Assembly: GCA_032622095.1 (NCBI GenBank)
Contig: CP136061.1
Coordinates: 259,442,077-259,506,076 of the forward strand
Length of the DNA: 64,000 nucleotides
Direction of reading: 5' to 3'
Source of the DNA: Siphonodentalium dalli
Taxonomy: Eukaryota; Mollusca; Scaphopoda; Gadilida; Siphonodentaliidae
In this document: positions 39,838 to 51,179 of the stretch, one piece after another
Position numbering within the stretch: the first letter of the stretch is position 1
Layout of the letters: each line of letters opens with the position of its first letter
Made by a program: the position numbers and the translations under genes
Notes under the pieces: generated by a model
Database searches by the model: none
Told to the model about the DNA's origin: nothing
Seen by the model: the letters and a program-made list of their open reading frames with translations, nothing else

Positions 39838-40667
39838 AAAAATGGAGAAAATGAGACTAATTGGAAACAAGAAGGAGCTACACTCCCTAAATGGATTGAG
39901 AGTTTTCATCGCTTGTCTGTTGGAACTTTGGAAGCAACTATCTGAAGACAGAAGACGGACTTAAATACCTCCTTACTAACAGACTAAATCAGGATTGTCT
40001 AGAGAACCTGTTTTCAGGTATCAGATCTTCGGGTGGATTTCGGGACAATCCAGAGGCTGACCACTTCGCCAATTCATTCAGGAAATGCTTTGTCACTGCA
40101 GCACTAAAACCGCCAAAAAATTCAAATTGCATCGATGATGCTGACAAGATTTTAGTTACATCGGAAGTATCTGTACCAAACAATCAAGACAACCAAATTA
40201 TTTGGATTTTAAAGTACCCCAAGACACTCCAGCACATATTGTCACAGGTATCAGTGATATTTTGGCATCATTGCCGATATTTAATGCATTAATGTACATT
40301 GCGGGATACTGCACCTTTAAAGCAACTGAAAACCACACAAGCTGCAATTGTGTAGATAATTTAATTGTGAAAAGGGGTAATCAGATGGTGACAGAAAAAA
40401 AATATTCACTTCTCTGAAAGACATTAATTAACCCAGATGAGAATATGGGGGACTCAAAATCCCGACTGATGAAACCTTCATGAAATTCACTCTCCTTGGA
40501 GGAATATTTGTCACCCTCTTTCCAAATGTAATGTACCTTGGCAAGATACGTGTAATGCTGAGAGCATCCATGCATGGTGCCAGTGATGTACATTTCCAAT
40601 GTTATGATTCAGTTGGTAAGAAAATCACGGATCTATTTATCATTAAAATTCCAACATCACGACACTA
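39838..40667 (+). pseudogene. P-element/THAP9-like transposase remnant
   Basis: Three-frame patchwork. LIGNKKELHSLNGLRVFIA (39852 on), then KYLLTNRLNQDCLENLFS and GIRSSGGFRDNPEADHF (39960-40070), which match the RNase-H-like end of P-element/THAP9 transposases (typically L-N-Q-D-x-L-E-N-x-F-S-x-I-R-x-x-G-G). After a shift near 40200, ALMYIAGYCTFKATENH, and after another near 40440, GGLKIPTDE followed by an E/G-IF segment, are the family's downstream motifs. Frameshifts and stops make it non-functional. No terminal repeats found. Confidence 0.8.
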
Positions 40668-41030
40668 AACAGAAAAAAACGAACCGCAAGGATAGAAAGC
40701 TGCTAAAGATCTGTAAATTAAATACATGTAAGTATAAATTTTCTCATCTCCACTAGCATGAGTATGTATGTGAAACAATGGACAAACATGACAGATTATG
40801 TGATAAAACATTGTTTATTCACTATAGTTTTCTATTGCCAGCCATCTCTCCTGGCATAGAGACCCTCTCGGAGGCTCTCGCTAAGAGTGCAAATTAATTA
40901 CATAGAGGTGTATGCTAGTGTCGTATCTCTCTATATATTAACTCTGGCATCACGCAGTGAAGTTCCCGCCATCAAAGGGTACAGACATAGCAATACACTT
41001 GAACGTGTATAATGGTTCTATAAAGTATAC
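40668..41030. other. Unassigned DNA
   Basis: No gene. Includes the hairpin-like CTCTCCTGGCATAGAG...GGAGGCTCTCG around 40845-40880. Confidence 0.4.
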
Positions 41031-41722
41031 GTGTAAAATATAAATTTAAAAATATATCAGTTTAAAAGGAGCGCGCCACTTTAAAAAGTGCAACGACAAA
41101 CAGTACATAATTATTATTTACCGGTGCACCACAATCACCACCAGCACGTTCCTGCATATTCATGTTGTAGCGACATGCAAATCAGTGGCATTATGACTTA
41201 CTCTGACTAATATGCAGCTGTGAGGCTGTGATGTCTCTGTGGGAGTGGAAACTGTTTTCACCTCAGCGCCACCCCCTTATTAAATATGTATTGTTTATGA
41301 TCCAGGGGCACCGGAAGCATCCAAGGGCAGGGGGGGCAGAGCCTACAAAAAAGGGCGCTTTTCCGCAAAAAAGGGAATTTTCTCCGCAAACTCGGGAAAA
41401 TAACCATAAATTAATTGTGGCAAAAATCCCTATTTTAAAGGTATTTGTCGGTTTTTATGGCCGTTTTGTGATATAAAAATTGACAACAAAATAATATTCC
41501 TTGTGAAATTGGTGGTATTTGGACCAAAAAAGTCACATTTTTCTATAAAAACACGAGATTAAACACACAGAAAAAGGGCAAGTCCTGCCCCCGCTCGCCC
41601 CCTTGGTCAAGGGCAGGGGTCAGCTGCCCCCCTCTTCCGGTGCCCCTGTGTTTATCGATGCACTTTTTAAATTGGCGCGCTCTTTTTAAACTGATATATT
41701 GTTTTATTTATATTTTACTCGT
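41031..41722. mobile_element. MITE with ~70-bp inverted termini
   Basis: AATATATCAGTTTAAAAGGA, GCGCGCCACTTTAAAAAGTGCA on the left is mirrored by TGCACTTTTTAAATTGGCGC, GCTCTTTTTAAACTGATATATT on the right. The interior includes two purine-rich stretches around AGGGCAGGGGGGCAGAG and its complement near 41580-41650, a second, inner inverted repeat (GGGGCACCGGAAG against CTTCCGGTGCCCC). Confidence 0.75.
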
Positions 41723-41754
41723 TTTAACGACACGCCCCTGTGAGTGAAAGTATG

Positions 41755-44246
41755 TTGTTGAGTTGTTTCCGGCCGAAGGCCGGGTAGGATGTTCGGACTG
41801 CATTTTGCACGTCCCTTCACCCTTTCTTGGCTTTTCGATGGAGATCGATCTTGTGGCTGTCGTAGTTACTGTGGTTGGAGGCAAGGCGGCGGAAGCGTGG
41901 TGGGTGAGTCTGGTGCTGTCGAGGTTATGTTGGTCTGTCTGTTTCGTCTAGTTGGAGGATGGACTTCGTCTTTTTCGTGGTGAGTAGGTGGTTTCTAACT
42001 TTGAGTTCCAGGAGGAGTGGGCTGTTGTCTAGTCGGGCTAATGTCATGTTTCTGAGTTCCATCAGTCTTTGCTTGATTGTAGGTATATTCGCTGCGTCGT
42101 GGAGGGCGTTGATCGGTGTCCATGGTGGTTGGCGGAGTGCGATGCGGAGAGCTTTGTTCTGGACTTTCTGTAGTTTTTCGATGTAGGTCTTTGGAGCTGC
42201 TATGAGGATGGCGGCACCATACTCCATGACTGGTCGGACGAAGATTTTGTAGAGGTCGATGAGTGTTTGGCTGTCGGTTCCCCAGTCTGTACCCAGGAGG
42301 CATCTTAGTAGGTTGGTTCTTTTTCGGGCTTTGTCGGCTATCTTGTTGATGTGTGAGTTGAAGGTCATCTTTTGGTCTAAGGTTATTCCTAGTAGGATTG
42401 CTTGGTCGGATGGTTTGATTGTCTCGTTGTCGATCTTGATGTTGATGGACTGTGTTTTCCTTCGTCTGTGGAATAGGATGAGTTGGGTCTTCTTCGCGTT
42501 GAGTTTAATTCTCCATTTTGAGCACCATGTTGATAGGTCGTTGAGTGTCTTTTGCAGTCGTTTCTGTAGGATCTGGGGGTTTGTGTGTGAAGTCCAGAGT
42601 CCTAGGTCGTCGGCAAACTGTGATATTTCAACGTTGTTGTGTCTGTCTATAGGTATGTCGTTGGCGTAGATTAGAAAGAGGAGCGGGCTTAGTACTGATC
42701 CTTGGGGTGTTCCGGCTCGTAGGTAGACTGGGTTTGATGTTTCGTTGTTAATGCGGACGCTGAGTTGACGGTCTTGTAGAAATGAGGAGACAAGGCGTGT
42801 GTATTTTCTTGCGATGTTGAGATGGCTGATTTTGTAGCGGAGGCCGTCGTGCCATACGGAGTCGAAGGCTTTTTCTACGTCTAGGAATACTGCGGCTGTT
42901 GTCCAATTCTTGCCTAGGGATAGTCGTGCGTCTTCTGCTAGTCGGATGATGTGTTCCATGCCTTCTTTCCCTTGTCGGTAACCGCGCTGCCATGGGTTGA
43001 AGAAGTTGGATGATTCTAGATGTTCACGTAGTCTGTTGCTGATGATTCTCTCGAAGAGTTTTCCGGTACACTGCAGGAGGCTGATGGGTCGGTAGTTGTT
43101 GGGGATCGAGCGGTCTTTGTCTGGCTTGGGTATCATTACTCCGACGGCCGTTTTCCATGCTGTTGGGAAGTAACCAATAGTTAGGCACGCGTTGAATAGG
43201 ATGACCAGTCTAGCGAAGAAGGCGGGTGGTGCTTGTCGTAGGATCGAGTAGGTGATGTTGTCGTTGCCTGGTGCTGAGTTGTTTTTTCCTTTCTTTAGGT
43301 TTGATGCGATCTCGTCTTGTGTGATGGGCGCTGCTATGGGAAAGACTTCGTCTTCGTTGTTAATGTTGTCTAGTGGTTTGAAGAGGTCTGGGTTGTCTTT
43401 GATGTGGTTCTCAACGGTTATTTTGAAGTTGTCGTCGTAGGCTGGGCCTTGGTGGGTGTTGTGAATATTTTGTAGATTGTCTGCGAACGTTTCAGCTTTT
43501 TCGCGGTCTCCTGAAGTCATGATTCCGTCTGCTTTCTTGACGGGTTTTTCTGTATTATTGTTGGTTGTTCCGGTGCCTGTGAGAGTTTTGAAGGTCTTCC
43601 AGAAGTGTTTGGTCATTTTCTTGTCGCCGAGTTCTGTCGTTGCTCGCTTCCAGGATTCTTGCTTTTCTGTTTTCACTGCTGCTTTTACCTGCTTGTTCAT
43701 GTTGTTATATAATTGTCTGTAGTGGGCGTCATTTGGGTTCTTCTGTTGTAGTCTTCGGAGCTTGCGTTTTAGACGGATCATGTTGAGGGTTTCAGGAGAG
43801 ACACGCCATGCTGTGATGTTGACTGGCTGTTTTGGGCATGCTATGTCTAGGGCTGAGTCGATGGTCTGCGAGAGATGCTGGCATGTAGTGTTGATGTCGG
43901 TTGTTGATGTGATGGATGTTTTGTCGATGTTGTCTGTGATGTGTTGACGAAATAGATCCCAGTTGGCTTTGTTGAAGTTGCGTCTGAGGGTTTTCTGGTG
44001 GCGATCAGCAGTGGCGTTGCTGATCTTGATGTGGACGGGTAGATGGTCGCTGGAGACGTCGTCACCTACTTGGCACAGGAATCCTTTCGTTGTGATGGAT
44101 GGGGTGGCGATGGCTAAGTCGAGGATGTCCCATTCGTTGGTTGCAGCATGGTAGTGTGTAGGTTCGTCTTTGTTGTTGAGTATGAGTAGATCTTGGTCTT
44201 CGATGATGTCGAACATTCGGTCGCCGTTGCTGTTGGTCCGTTTGCA
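41755..44246 (-). mobile_element. 5'-truncated Jockey/CR1-like LINE
   Basis: Minus-strand element consisting of the end of the endonuclease, the whole reverse transcriptase and a short 3' region. It breaks off at 44246 inside the endonuclease, the usual outcome of incomplete reverse transcription. The 3' boundary near 41755 is a guess. Confidence 0.75.
41925..44246 (-). CDS. LINE ORF2, partial: endonuclease end plus reverse transcriptase
   Basis: Open from the truncation (frame reads CKRTNSNGDRMFDII, the endonuclease N-G-x-x-L/F-D-I-I segment) to the stop at 41925, 773 codons with no break. LAIATPS and SSDHLPVHI are the end of the endonuclease. Reverse transcriptase motifs: GNDNITYSIL, YRPISLLQCTGKLFE, AVFLDVEKAFDSVWHDGL, AGTPQGSVLSPLLFLIYAND, SQFADDLGLW, and LGITLDQKMTF. 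The motif wording is that of the Jockey group. Partial, so incapable of transposing itself, though the frame is intact. Confidence 0.88.
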   Translation of the reverse strand, partial: CKRTNSNGDRMFDIIEDQDLLILNNKDEPTHYHAATNEWDILDLAIATPSITTKGFLCQVGDDVSSDHLPVHIKISNATADRHQKTLRRNFNKANWDLFRQHITDNIDKTSITSTTDINTTCQHLSQTIDSALDIACPKQPVNITAWRVSPETLNMIRLKRKLRRLQQKNPNDAHYRQLYNNMNKQVKAAVKTEKQESWKRATTELGDKKMTKHFWKTFKTLTGTGTTNNNTEKPVKKADGIMTSGDREKAETFADNLQNIHNTHQGPAYDDNFKITVENHIKDNPDLFKPLDNINNEDEVFPIAAPITQDEIASNLKKGKNNSAPGNDNITYSILRQAPPAFFARLVILFNACLTIGYFPTAWKTAVGVMIPKPDKDRSIPNNYRPISLLQCTGKLFERIISNRLREHLESSNFFNPWQRGYRQGKEGMEHIIRLAEDARLSLGKNWTTAAVFLDVEKAFDSVWHDGLRYKISHLNIARKYTRLVSSFLQDRQLSVRINNETSNPVYLRAGTPQGSVLSPLLFLIYANDIPIDRHNNVEISQFADDLGLWTSHTNPQILQKRLQKTLNDLSTWCSKWRIKLNAKKTQLILFHRRRKTQSINIKIDNETIKPSDQAILLGITLDQKMTFNSHINKIADKARKRTNLLRCLLGTDWGTDSQTLIDLYKIFVRPVMEYGAAILIAAPKTYIEKLQKVQNKALRIALRQPPWTPINALHDAANIPTIKQRLMELRNMTLARLDNSPLLLELKVRNHLLTTKKTKSILQLDETDRPT

Positions 44247-44334
44247 TGTATGAAAGTATGTTTATTTAGTTTGCTTATATACCCGCGTGGGCGAGCAAAG
44301 TTGGGAGGTTGGCTCGATCAACTTGGTTTGTATA

Positions 44335-45460
44335 GATCGTGTCATGAATCTCTACTCTGCATGGTTTCACCCGTATAGAGATCATATTCCACCAGTATAA
44401 AACCTGGGAACTTGTTGGTGTTCTGATCCGTTCTGACAGGGAACTTTATAACATTGAACAAACAAGGCAGGGAAGATGTCAGGGAATATATATATGCGTT
44501 AATATTTGTTCCTCGATAATCTAATTCACACTAGGGGTGCTCCCGGCTTGGGATTGCATGTTTTTTGGTGATTATTTTTAGCCGATATCGCAATATTTAA
44601 TTAAATATCCTGGAGAAATTCCATGATTGTGAGCGACGCAAATCAAAATAGGTAGTACACACCCACCACCCCATCCCACCACCCATAGTATATTATGCGC
44701 CGCAGGCGCTCGTATATAGGTAGTACCCACCCACCACCCCATCCCGACACCCATAGTAGCCTATCTTATGCGCCGCAGGCGCTCGTATATATAGTACCCA
44801 CCCACCACCCCATCCCGCCACCCATAGTATCTTATGCGCCGCAGGCGCCCGTATATAGGTAGTACCCACCCACCACCCCATCCCGACACCCATAGTATCT
44901 TATGCGCCGCGGGTGCTCGTATATAGGTAGTACCCACCCATCACCCCATCCCGCCACCCATAGTATCTTGTGCGCCGCAGGCGCTCGTATATAGGTAATA
45001 CCCACCCACCACCCCATCCCGACAACCATAGTATATTATGCGCGGCATGCGCCGCAGGCGCTCGTATATAGGTAGTACCCACCCACCATCCCATCCCGCC
45101 ACCCATAGTATCTTATGCGCCGCAGGCGCTCGTATATAGGTAGTACCCACCCACCATCCCATCCCGCCACCCATAGTATCTTATGCGCCCCAGGCGCTCG
45201 TATATAGGTAATCAAGGCAAATCAAAATCGCTCACAAATTCACTTAAATCGTGCAACATCGAGTTGGAACCTTCACCTACATTGAACTACATTATTAATG
45301 ATCATGTATTAACTAAGAAATATATTACCAGCACTGTGTTTTCAAAGTTATAAATTTCCCTGTAACAACATTTAAAAGTTCCCAAGATTATATATAATGG
45401 TGGATTATATGATCTATACGAGCGTAGGGTGGGGTATATAGAGATTCATGGTATGATCTA
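44335..45460. mobile_element. Fold-back MITE copy A, expanded by a minisatellite
   Basis: Left end TCATGAATCTCTACTCTG then AGAGATCATATTCCACCAGTA; right end TGGATTATATGATCTATACG then TATAGAGATTCATGGTATGA. Inner arms TGACAGGGAACTTTATAAC and AGTTATAAATTTCCCTGTAA also pair. The 68-bp minisatellite at 44650-45212 sits in its centre, between AATCAAAATAGGTAG and GCAAATCAAAATCGCTCAC. Copy B follows head to tail. Confidence 0.75.
44650..45212. repeat. Minisatellite, 68-bp unit, about 8 copies
   Basis: Unit contains GGTAGTACCCACCCACCACC, CCATCCCGCCACCCATAG, TATCTTATGCGCCGCAGG and CGCTCGTATATA. The copies start near 44650, 44719, 44791, 44857, 44925, 44993, 45070 and 45138. Open frames through it on the minus strand are an effect of unit length and composition. 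Confidence 0.93.
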
Positions 45461-45465
45461 TTGTA

Positions 45466-45972
45466 GATCATCCCATGAATCTCTACTCTGGCTAACGCCA
45501 TAGAGATCATATTCCACCAGTACAAAACCTTGGAACTGTTTTGAGTCTTGACAGGGAACCTTATAAAGTCGAAAAAATAACGCCGAGAATATATTTCTTA
45601 ATTATTATCTGTTAATGTACTTCACTGCAGGTGAAGGTCCCAACTCGAAATTTCATCATTTACGTGAATTTGTGAGCGCTTTTGCGTTGAGTCGCTTACA
45701 ATTATGGCAATTCTCCTGGGTAATTAATTCGATGTTTATTGCGACATCGGCTCACAAAAGTAAGATAAAAACATGCAATTTAGAGTTGGGACATTCACCT
45801 ACAGTGAAGTATATTATTAAGGAACAGATAATAACTAAGAAATATATTCCCCACGTTTTTTTTTTCGATTTTATTAGGTTCCCTGTCAAAACTTCAAAAA
45901 GTTCAAAGTTTTTGCACTGGTGGAATATGATCTCTACGGGCGTTAGTCATAGTAGGTATTCATAGCAAGATC
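45466..45972. mobile_element. Fold-back MITE copy B
   Basis: Left ATCATCCCATGAATCTCTAC; right TCATAGTAGGTATTCATAGC. Four nested inverted segments, including ACTTCACTGCAGGTGAAGG against CATTCACCTACAGTGAAGT and GACAGGGAACCTTATAAAG against the complement near 45878-45896, make almost the whole 507 bp self-complementary. It lacks the minisatellite of copy A. Confidence 0.8.
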
Positions 45973-47723
45973 ATGATATATTGGTGTTACTAAGGTGACA
46001 CTTCGCAGCTTCGAATGATCAGTAGGGGTGAATTTCTTGTAAAAAAAAAGAGTCACCCTTATTGGGCCCCATGTATATAGACCATGGGCCAAGGGAAGTT
46101 TGGTTATGGAATGCAAAATTATTTCAAGGTGTCCTATAGTTTTTATAAATATAGCCACAGGGGGCGTGGTTTTATGTGTAGTGGTCAACTTGGCATTGCG
46201 GGAAACAGTTGCTGTAAAATTGAGATCGTGTTTTTTCACTTGAAAATTTGTCATCTGCTTTCAAAACTCCCAATATTTTAATTCCAAACGGCGAAAGTCC
46301 TCAATTTTTTCATATTGCATAGCTAAGTCAGCATTGTTGTGATATTTTAGGTTAGTAAAGCCGAAAATTCTTATTTTCATGTTATATGGACATTATGGGT
46401 GGAATATGGGCCATTTTGGAGTGATTTTTGCATGAAAGTGCAATTTTTGCTGTGCAGATCAGGGGGCATAACTCTATTGTTCGCCGACACTAAAAACATT
46501 TAAGGACTCAGGAAAGTTCACAATGCATGCATTGCATACATATATAACTTAATGGGTTTATAACAATAAATGGTTGTTCAGTTTGCCGCCTGAATTTCAC
46601 CATACATGTTTTTCAAGGGATGGGATAAGAAACCGTGGAGTGTCACATAACCCTGCTTTACTGGTAATTCCAGAATCAAAGTAAAGACATAACTGCTGCT
46701 GTAAAATTGTTGACGCCCGGGGAGTGGACTAAGTTGATTGCATCAAAGTTAAAATTCTTAATTACAATCCCCTCAACGATAACGACCTTCGTAATACAAT
46801 ACTCGTGGTAACATTCCGGTTTCCGCCTCCCTTACGACAACCTGCATAATATCCCTTATCGTGCCCCCTGGGCATGGCTTTCACCCCAAGATCAGAGGAG
46901 AAAATGAAACCAAATACCAACCAGGGATTTCATATATCAATAACGCTGAAATGTCTGTTTATTTTTTCTTTGGTATTTGGTGGTAAATTGCATCATGATG
47001 GGATAATTGTTTTACCAGCGGTTGTTTAGCGACCTTTTGAAACTGATATAGCGTATCATCTATAACCATTTGTGTAGTTCATGTTTTCGTTTCACTTTAT
47101 TGCAGTAAAATTTCAAATCGCCCATGAATTTTCTAGAAGACTAATATTATGGTGGGTATCATCTTCATATAATATGTTCCCTGTTTATATGACCGACGAT
47201 GGTTCGTTAAGTGGAACCCGGGTTCTTAATCTGCAATGCATTCCAACAGCACATGCGCCTCATTATATGACCTCAATCTATAGAGAGACCGTGACCGATT
47301 TGAATGAACCGATTTGAATATTGCGAAAGCCGAAATGGCCGAGCCGTTGAGATTGGTTTCATCTGGTCTGCGTTACCGCCAGTTTTATGAACGCGTCTAT
47401 ATTTGCTGTTTCAATCGTTGATATTCTAGTTCAGACTGAAACGGAAATTGAGGTTACCACTATATATAATGTTATCTGTCACCTTTATCGTCTACTATAT
47501 AGATAAAGGCTGCAAAAGGCTCTATTTTAGTACGTACTGAAATAAACCAAGAAGGGCTACTTCAACTATCATAATAAAGGCAAGACTTAGTGCTAATAAA
47601 AACGAAAATCTTGCAATCGATTTAAATGTTTCCAAAAGAAATTACCCATTAAATTCTTATCCAACTTAAGCACAATTAATATATGTTAACGACTTTTAAA
47701 CTTTTGCGATCGATAAAAACAAA
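45973..47723. other. Non-coding stretch, nothing recognisable
   Basis: AT-rich single-copy-looking DNA. Frames at 45943-46281 are short and without motifs. No tRNA, rRNA or structured repeat seen. Confidence 0.45.
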
Positions 47724-47872
47724 ACCCATATATAGTTTTACGAGATACAAGGGTTATTATCGCTCGTATGATTCAGCAAATGGGGGACCTCGCTAAAGAT
47801 CGGTCCCCCGTTTGCTGAATCACTCTCGCGAAAATAAGCCTTGTATCTCTTCCTACTATATGGATATTATAT
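47724..47872. repeat. Compact fold-back element with a perfect 20-bp hairpin
   Basis: GATTCAGCAAATGGGGGACC and GGTCCCCCGTTTGCTGAATC (47769-47821) form a perfect stem with a 12-base loop. The pairing continues outward: GAGATACAAGGGTTATT against AATAAGCCTTGTATCTC. About 150 bp in all. Confidence 0.85.
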
Positions 47873-48844
47873 ATATATTTCCAACTAACATTCGTTGTAT
47901 ATAGGCAATGTCGGGATATGTGTTAAGAGACAAGCTGACTATATGTTGGCTCAAGGAAGGGGTAAATAGATATTATCAGAGTTAGGTTATTTGGACTATA
48001 GCCAAGTGGTTGTTAGATACCCACGGCAGATTGAGCCGGGTCAACTCAACCACCCGTCTTGAAGAGATGTATAGGACCAAAGTGGATCATAAGCACAAAT
48101 CCGTACCCGCAGTTCGATGCCTCACGTGGTACGGCCGCCCTAGTGTCGCAAGACTCCTACACCACACCTCATAGGATGCACCCCACGGCAAACAGGGTGT
48201 CATATTAGGGGATTATTGCCCCTCGCAGTGGGGCGGTATAGGCTTATTCTACCCCGGGCCTCACACCGGGGCGCTCGACACTTGGGTAATGTAAACACCT
48301 CGAACATAAACAATATAAACACATATTTGTGCTACAGGAATCAGGGAGCTAAATGTGTTCTAGAGTAGGGGAGCGAGTACACCGTGGAACCCTAAAGGTG
48401 AAGGTAACTGAAGAATGACCTTCACCTGATACATGCGACACGTTGTTAAAGGATGACATCGCGTTTATTTGATTTGTACATAATATCTAAATAAGTTAAA
48501 CTGGTGAATGAATGGGGGAATGGATTTTTGTGAGCGGGAAATTTATTTAACTAGCTGCTGTAGTTCGGGATTTTTCCAGATCAAATTTGGCTGTGTGATA
48601 GCCCCGTCGTACACTTGGGGATTTATTTTTAAAAGTAAACACATGACCTATGATTTTTCTTGCATTTTCGTGATCAACTGGTGTCAATCTAGCTGGGTAA
48701 ACATCACTGGTATGGCCTGCAGGCTTCAATTCAGTGAATTTGGCGGAAACGTTAACACTGTCGCCTATGGGAAACCATTTAGTTCAGTGATTCCTATAGG
48801 CATTATATCAAGCGGTAAAATCTAATGGGGCGTCTTGGTCAATC
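47873..48844. other. Non-coding stretch
   Basis: A GC-richer island at 48040-48290 contains paired phrases (GCCCCTCGCAGTGGGGC, CCCCGGGCCTCACACCGGGG) that could form two small hairpins. No gene recognised. Confidence 0.4.
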
Positions 48845-48932
48845 TTTAATTTACCAGGGCCGACTTCTCTTGGGGCCGACTTTCTCTGGGCCGACTTCTC
48901 TGGGGCTGACTTTGTTTTTGGCCGACTTCTTT
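48845..48932. repeat. Short tandem repeat, ~20-bp unit, about 4.5 copies
   Basis: GGGGCCGACTTCTCT is repeated with small changes (GGCCGACTTTCTCT, GGGCTGACTTTGTTT). Confidence 0.8.
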
Positions 48933-48959
48933 AAATACCAGATAACGCCTTTCTATATA

Positions 48960-49200
48960 TTATAGCAGGGACGTAACTAGTGAGTATCCAGCTTGGAATT
49001 TCCAGCAGCAACCTCTTGAACCATATTGAAAAATTTAAGTCCTTGAAATTCCATTTGCACACCTTGGCGTTGAAAGTTTCACTCATGGTAACTGAAGCTT
49101 TCCAATTGGAAATTTTCAACCTAGCACCTCTGTGATTGGAAAATATCCCAGTGCATGATTGTGGGCCAATTGTTGCCACTCCTTGGGGCAAATTTACCTA
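48960..49200. repeat. Dispersed repeat, second copy of 12965-13240
   Basis: TATAGCAGGGACGTAACTAG and then repeated AAATTTCC/GAAATTCC and GCTTTCCAATTGG phrases correspond in order to 12965-13240. Strongly diverged; family unknown. Confidence 0.45.
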
Positions 49201-49268
49201 ATTAGTGGTCACAGTTGGCCACTTCCGGAGGGCAATCTAACACCATTTGTTTAGGTAAACAGTATGGG

Positions 49269-49489
49269 TTAACCCTTTCATGACTGGGGCTTCCTGAAAT
49301 TTTCCGAAAACCCTATACCAATACATTCTCTTATATATGTGAGTCTCCCATAGGGAGCCTCACATATATAAGAGAATACATTGGCCTAACAAAATTTACC
49401 TTGGGAGACTCGCAGAGGCCTATATAAGAGAATGCATTGGCACAGTGTTTTTGCAAAATTTCAAGAAGCTCCAATCATGGAAGGGTTAA
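49269..49489. mobile_element. piggyBac-like MITE (family copy 3)
   Basis: TTAACCCTTTCATGACTGGG at the left, ATCATGGAAGGGTTAA at the right, TTAA on both sides. Contains the TTCTCTTATATATGTGAGTC hairpin. 221 bp including both TTAA. Confidence 0.82.
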
Positions 49490-49539
49490 ATACCATCTAT
49501 TGTCATCACGTTTCTCAATAGTAATCTGTACTAAAAGAA

Positions 49540-49945
49540 ACAATTCTGACAGTTACATGCATAATTCTCTATTTTCCGGCAAAGTAATGACCGTATTCGG
49601 CAGGTGGATGTCACAGCTCGAGATTACTTTATTTAAGGGGCTTTGTCAGCGATTTTGCTTAGCGCCACTTGCAATCATGGAATTTCTCCAGGGTAATTAA
49701 TTCAATGTTTGTTTAGATATCGGCTGACTGGAGTCACTAAAAGGCATGCAATTTCGAGCTGAGACCACCCAATACTTTGAAGTAGATTACCAAGGAACAC
49801 ATATAAACGATGAATTATATTCCCTGCCTTGTTTGTTCAATGTTATAAAGTTCCATGCCAGAAGGGGTCAGAACATCAAAAAGTTCCCAGGATTTGTGCC
49901 GGTGGAATATGATGTCTACGGGCATTAACCAGAGTAGAGATATTA
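49540..49945. mobile_element. Fold-back MITE copy C, family of 45466-45972
   Basis: TTTCTCCAGGGTAATTAATTC, AAAGTTCCCAGGATTTG and GTGGAATATGATGTCTACG, ending in AACCAGAGTAGAGAT, match copy B in order. The left terminus is not clear, so the copy is probably truncated. Confidence 0.65.
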
Positions 49946-50013
49946 TATACGTCGATGACACCATCAAGACCCCGCGTACCAAAAAAGGGGCGGGCGAGGG
50001 GCGACACCCTCCT

Positions 50014-50342
50014 GCACACTCTAAATCGCGTTGGGTAAAATATTACCCAACATAATGCGCATATAGCATTACGTGACCCAACATAATGGCGTATATAGCA
50101 TCACGCGAACGTTTGGTAAGTTTTACCGTATTATGTTCGGCAATGTTTTTACCCTATATTAATTTCCCTTCTGCATGCGTTTGGGCGATTTTTTGAACCC
50201 GTAAATTAATATTGGGTAAACTGTTACCCTGCTTTGAGTAAAAAACATTGCCCAACATACGGTAAAATTTGCCCAACGTTCGCGTGATGCTTTATGCTCC
50301 ATTACGTTGAGTAATATTTTACCCAAAGCGATTTAGAGTGCA
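50014..50342. mobile_element. Palindromic MITE
   Basis: GCACACTCTAAATCGCGTTG then GGTAAAATATTAC at the left is mirrored at the right by GTAATATTTTACCC and GCGATTTAGAGTGC. Inner phrases (GCATCACGCGAACGTT, TACCGTATTATGTT, GGCAATGTTTTTACCC) pair as well. 329 bp. Confidence 0.85.
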
Positions 50343-51179
50343 CGCACGCAGGTCAATGACATTTCTCAAGGCTGAGAAAATGCACGACAACCTTGTCAAT
50401 TCAGTGGCATAGATTTATTCTGTGAACGCACTTCAACGCAGCATGGGAGAGACAGTTCTTACCATTTCCGAGCAATGCTATCCATGAAAACATTCCACAT
50501 TAACGTTACTTAATGCCGTGCTGTGTTATGAGATGATAAACCAGTCGTAAATCGTCTCTCTGCTATCTTGACATATGATTACGTAAAGCGATAACTGCCG
50601 ATTTTACTATCTGGTTATCCAGCACTGATTTGCACTTACCGTTTACTGCCTCGCTGCTAGATGTCTCGTTGAGTTAGCGAAACAAGTACCACGCATTTAA
50701 GACACTTGACTTAACATTCGAATTATGGCAGCTATAATCAACTATATGTGGCCTCGTTTTAGAACATCTCCAGAGAACTTGGAACTGTATTTCGATCACG
50801 AAACATTAAGTTTGGTTTCAAGTCATTTCCGTTCGGACCAGGGGGTTGGGAGGACTGCATACCCCAAAACGTTTTGAAAAGTCAAAATTGGGGCAATTTT
50901 CTGGAAAATTGGAAATAATTATTTCCGGTCAAATTCGGCAATTTTTTCTTCAAATTGAATGGTATTTCGGGGGGGGGGGGTGAATTGTGGTAAATTATAG
51001 TATTTTTCACATATCTCCCGAATTATACATTTTTTAAGGTTCATTTGAATCGATTTCGTTATAGTTATGTGTATATACAAGGTATATTCCACCAAACACT
51101 GTGTTACAACCACATGTTATATCATGTTAAAAACATTCCAGCAAAAAATCTCAGGCCCCTAAATTTTTTACTAAAATCA
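50343..51179. other. Non-coding stretch
   Basis: No gene. 50735-50835 (AGAACTTGGAACTGTATTTC, GATCACGAAA) is a diverged relative of the units at 51180-51540. G11 run at about 50971-50980. Confidence 0.4.

Noticed and set aside
44693-45174. Open frames of 65-77 codons on the minus strand of the 68-bp minisatellite
   Set aside because: Products of repeat translation; nothing outside the array continues them.
45615-45965. 116-codon frame MYFTAGEGPNSKF...
   Set aside because: Lies entirely inside fold-back MITE copy B and changes frame in the related copy at 49540-49945.
47330-47400. tRNA-like phrase AATGGCCGAGCCGTTGAGA
   Set aside because: Resembles a Leu/Ser tRNA A box, but no B box or acceptor stem follows at a usable distance.
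48003-48125. Possible tRNA-derived SINE (TAGCCAAGTGGTTG and GCAGTTCGATGCC)
   Set aside because: A- and B-box-like phrases are about 110 bases apart, too far for a tRNA head, and no second copy was seen.
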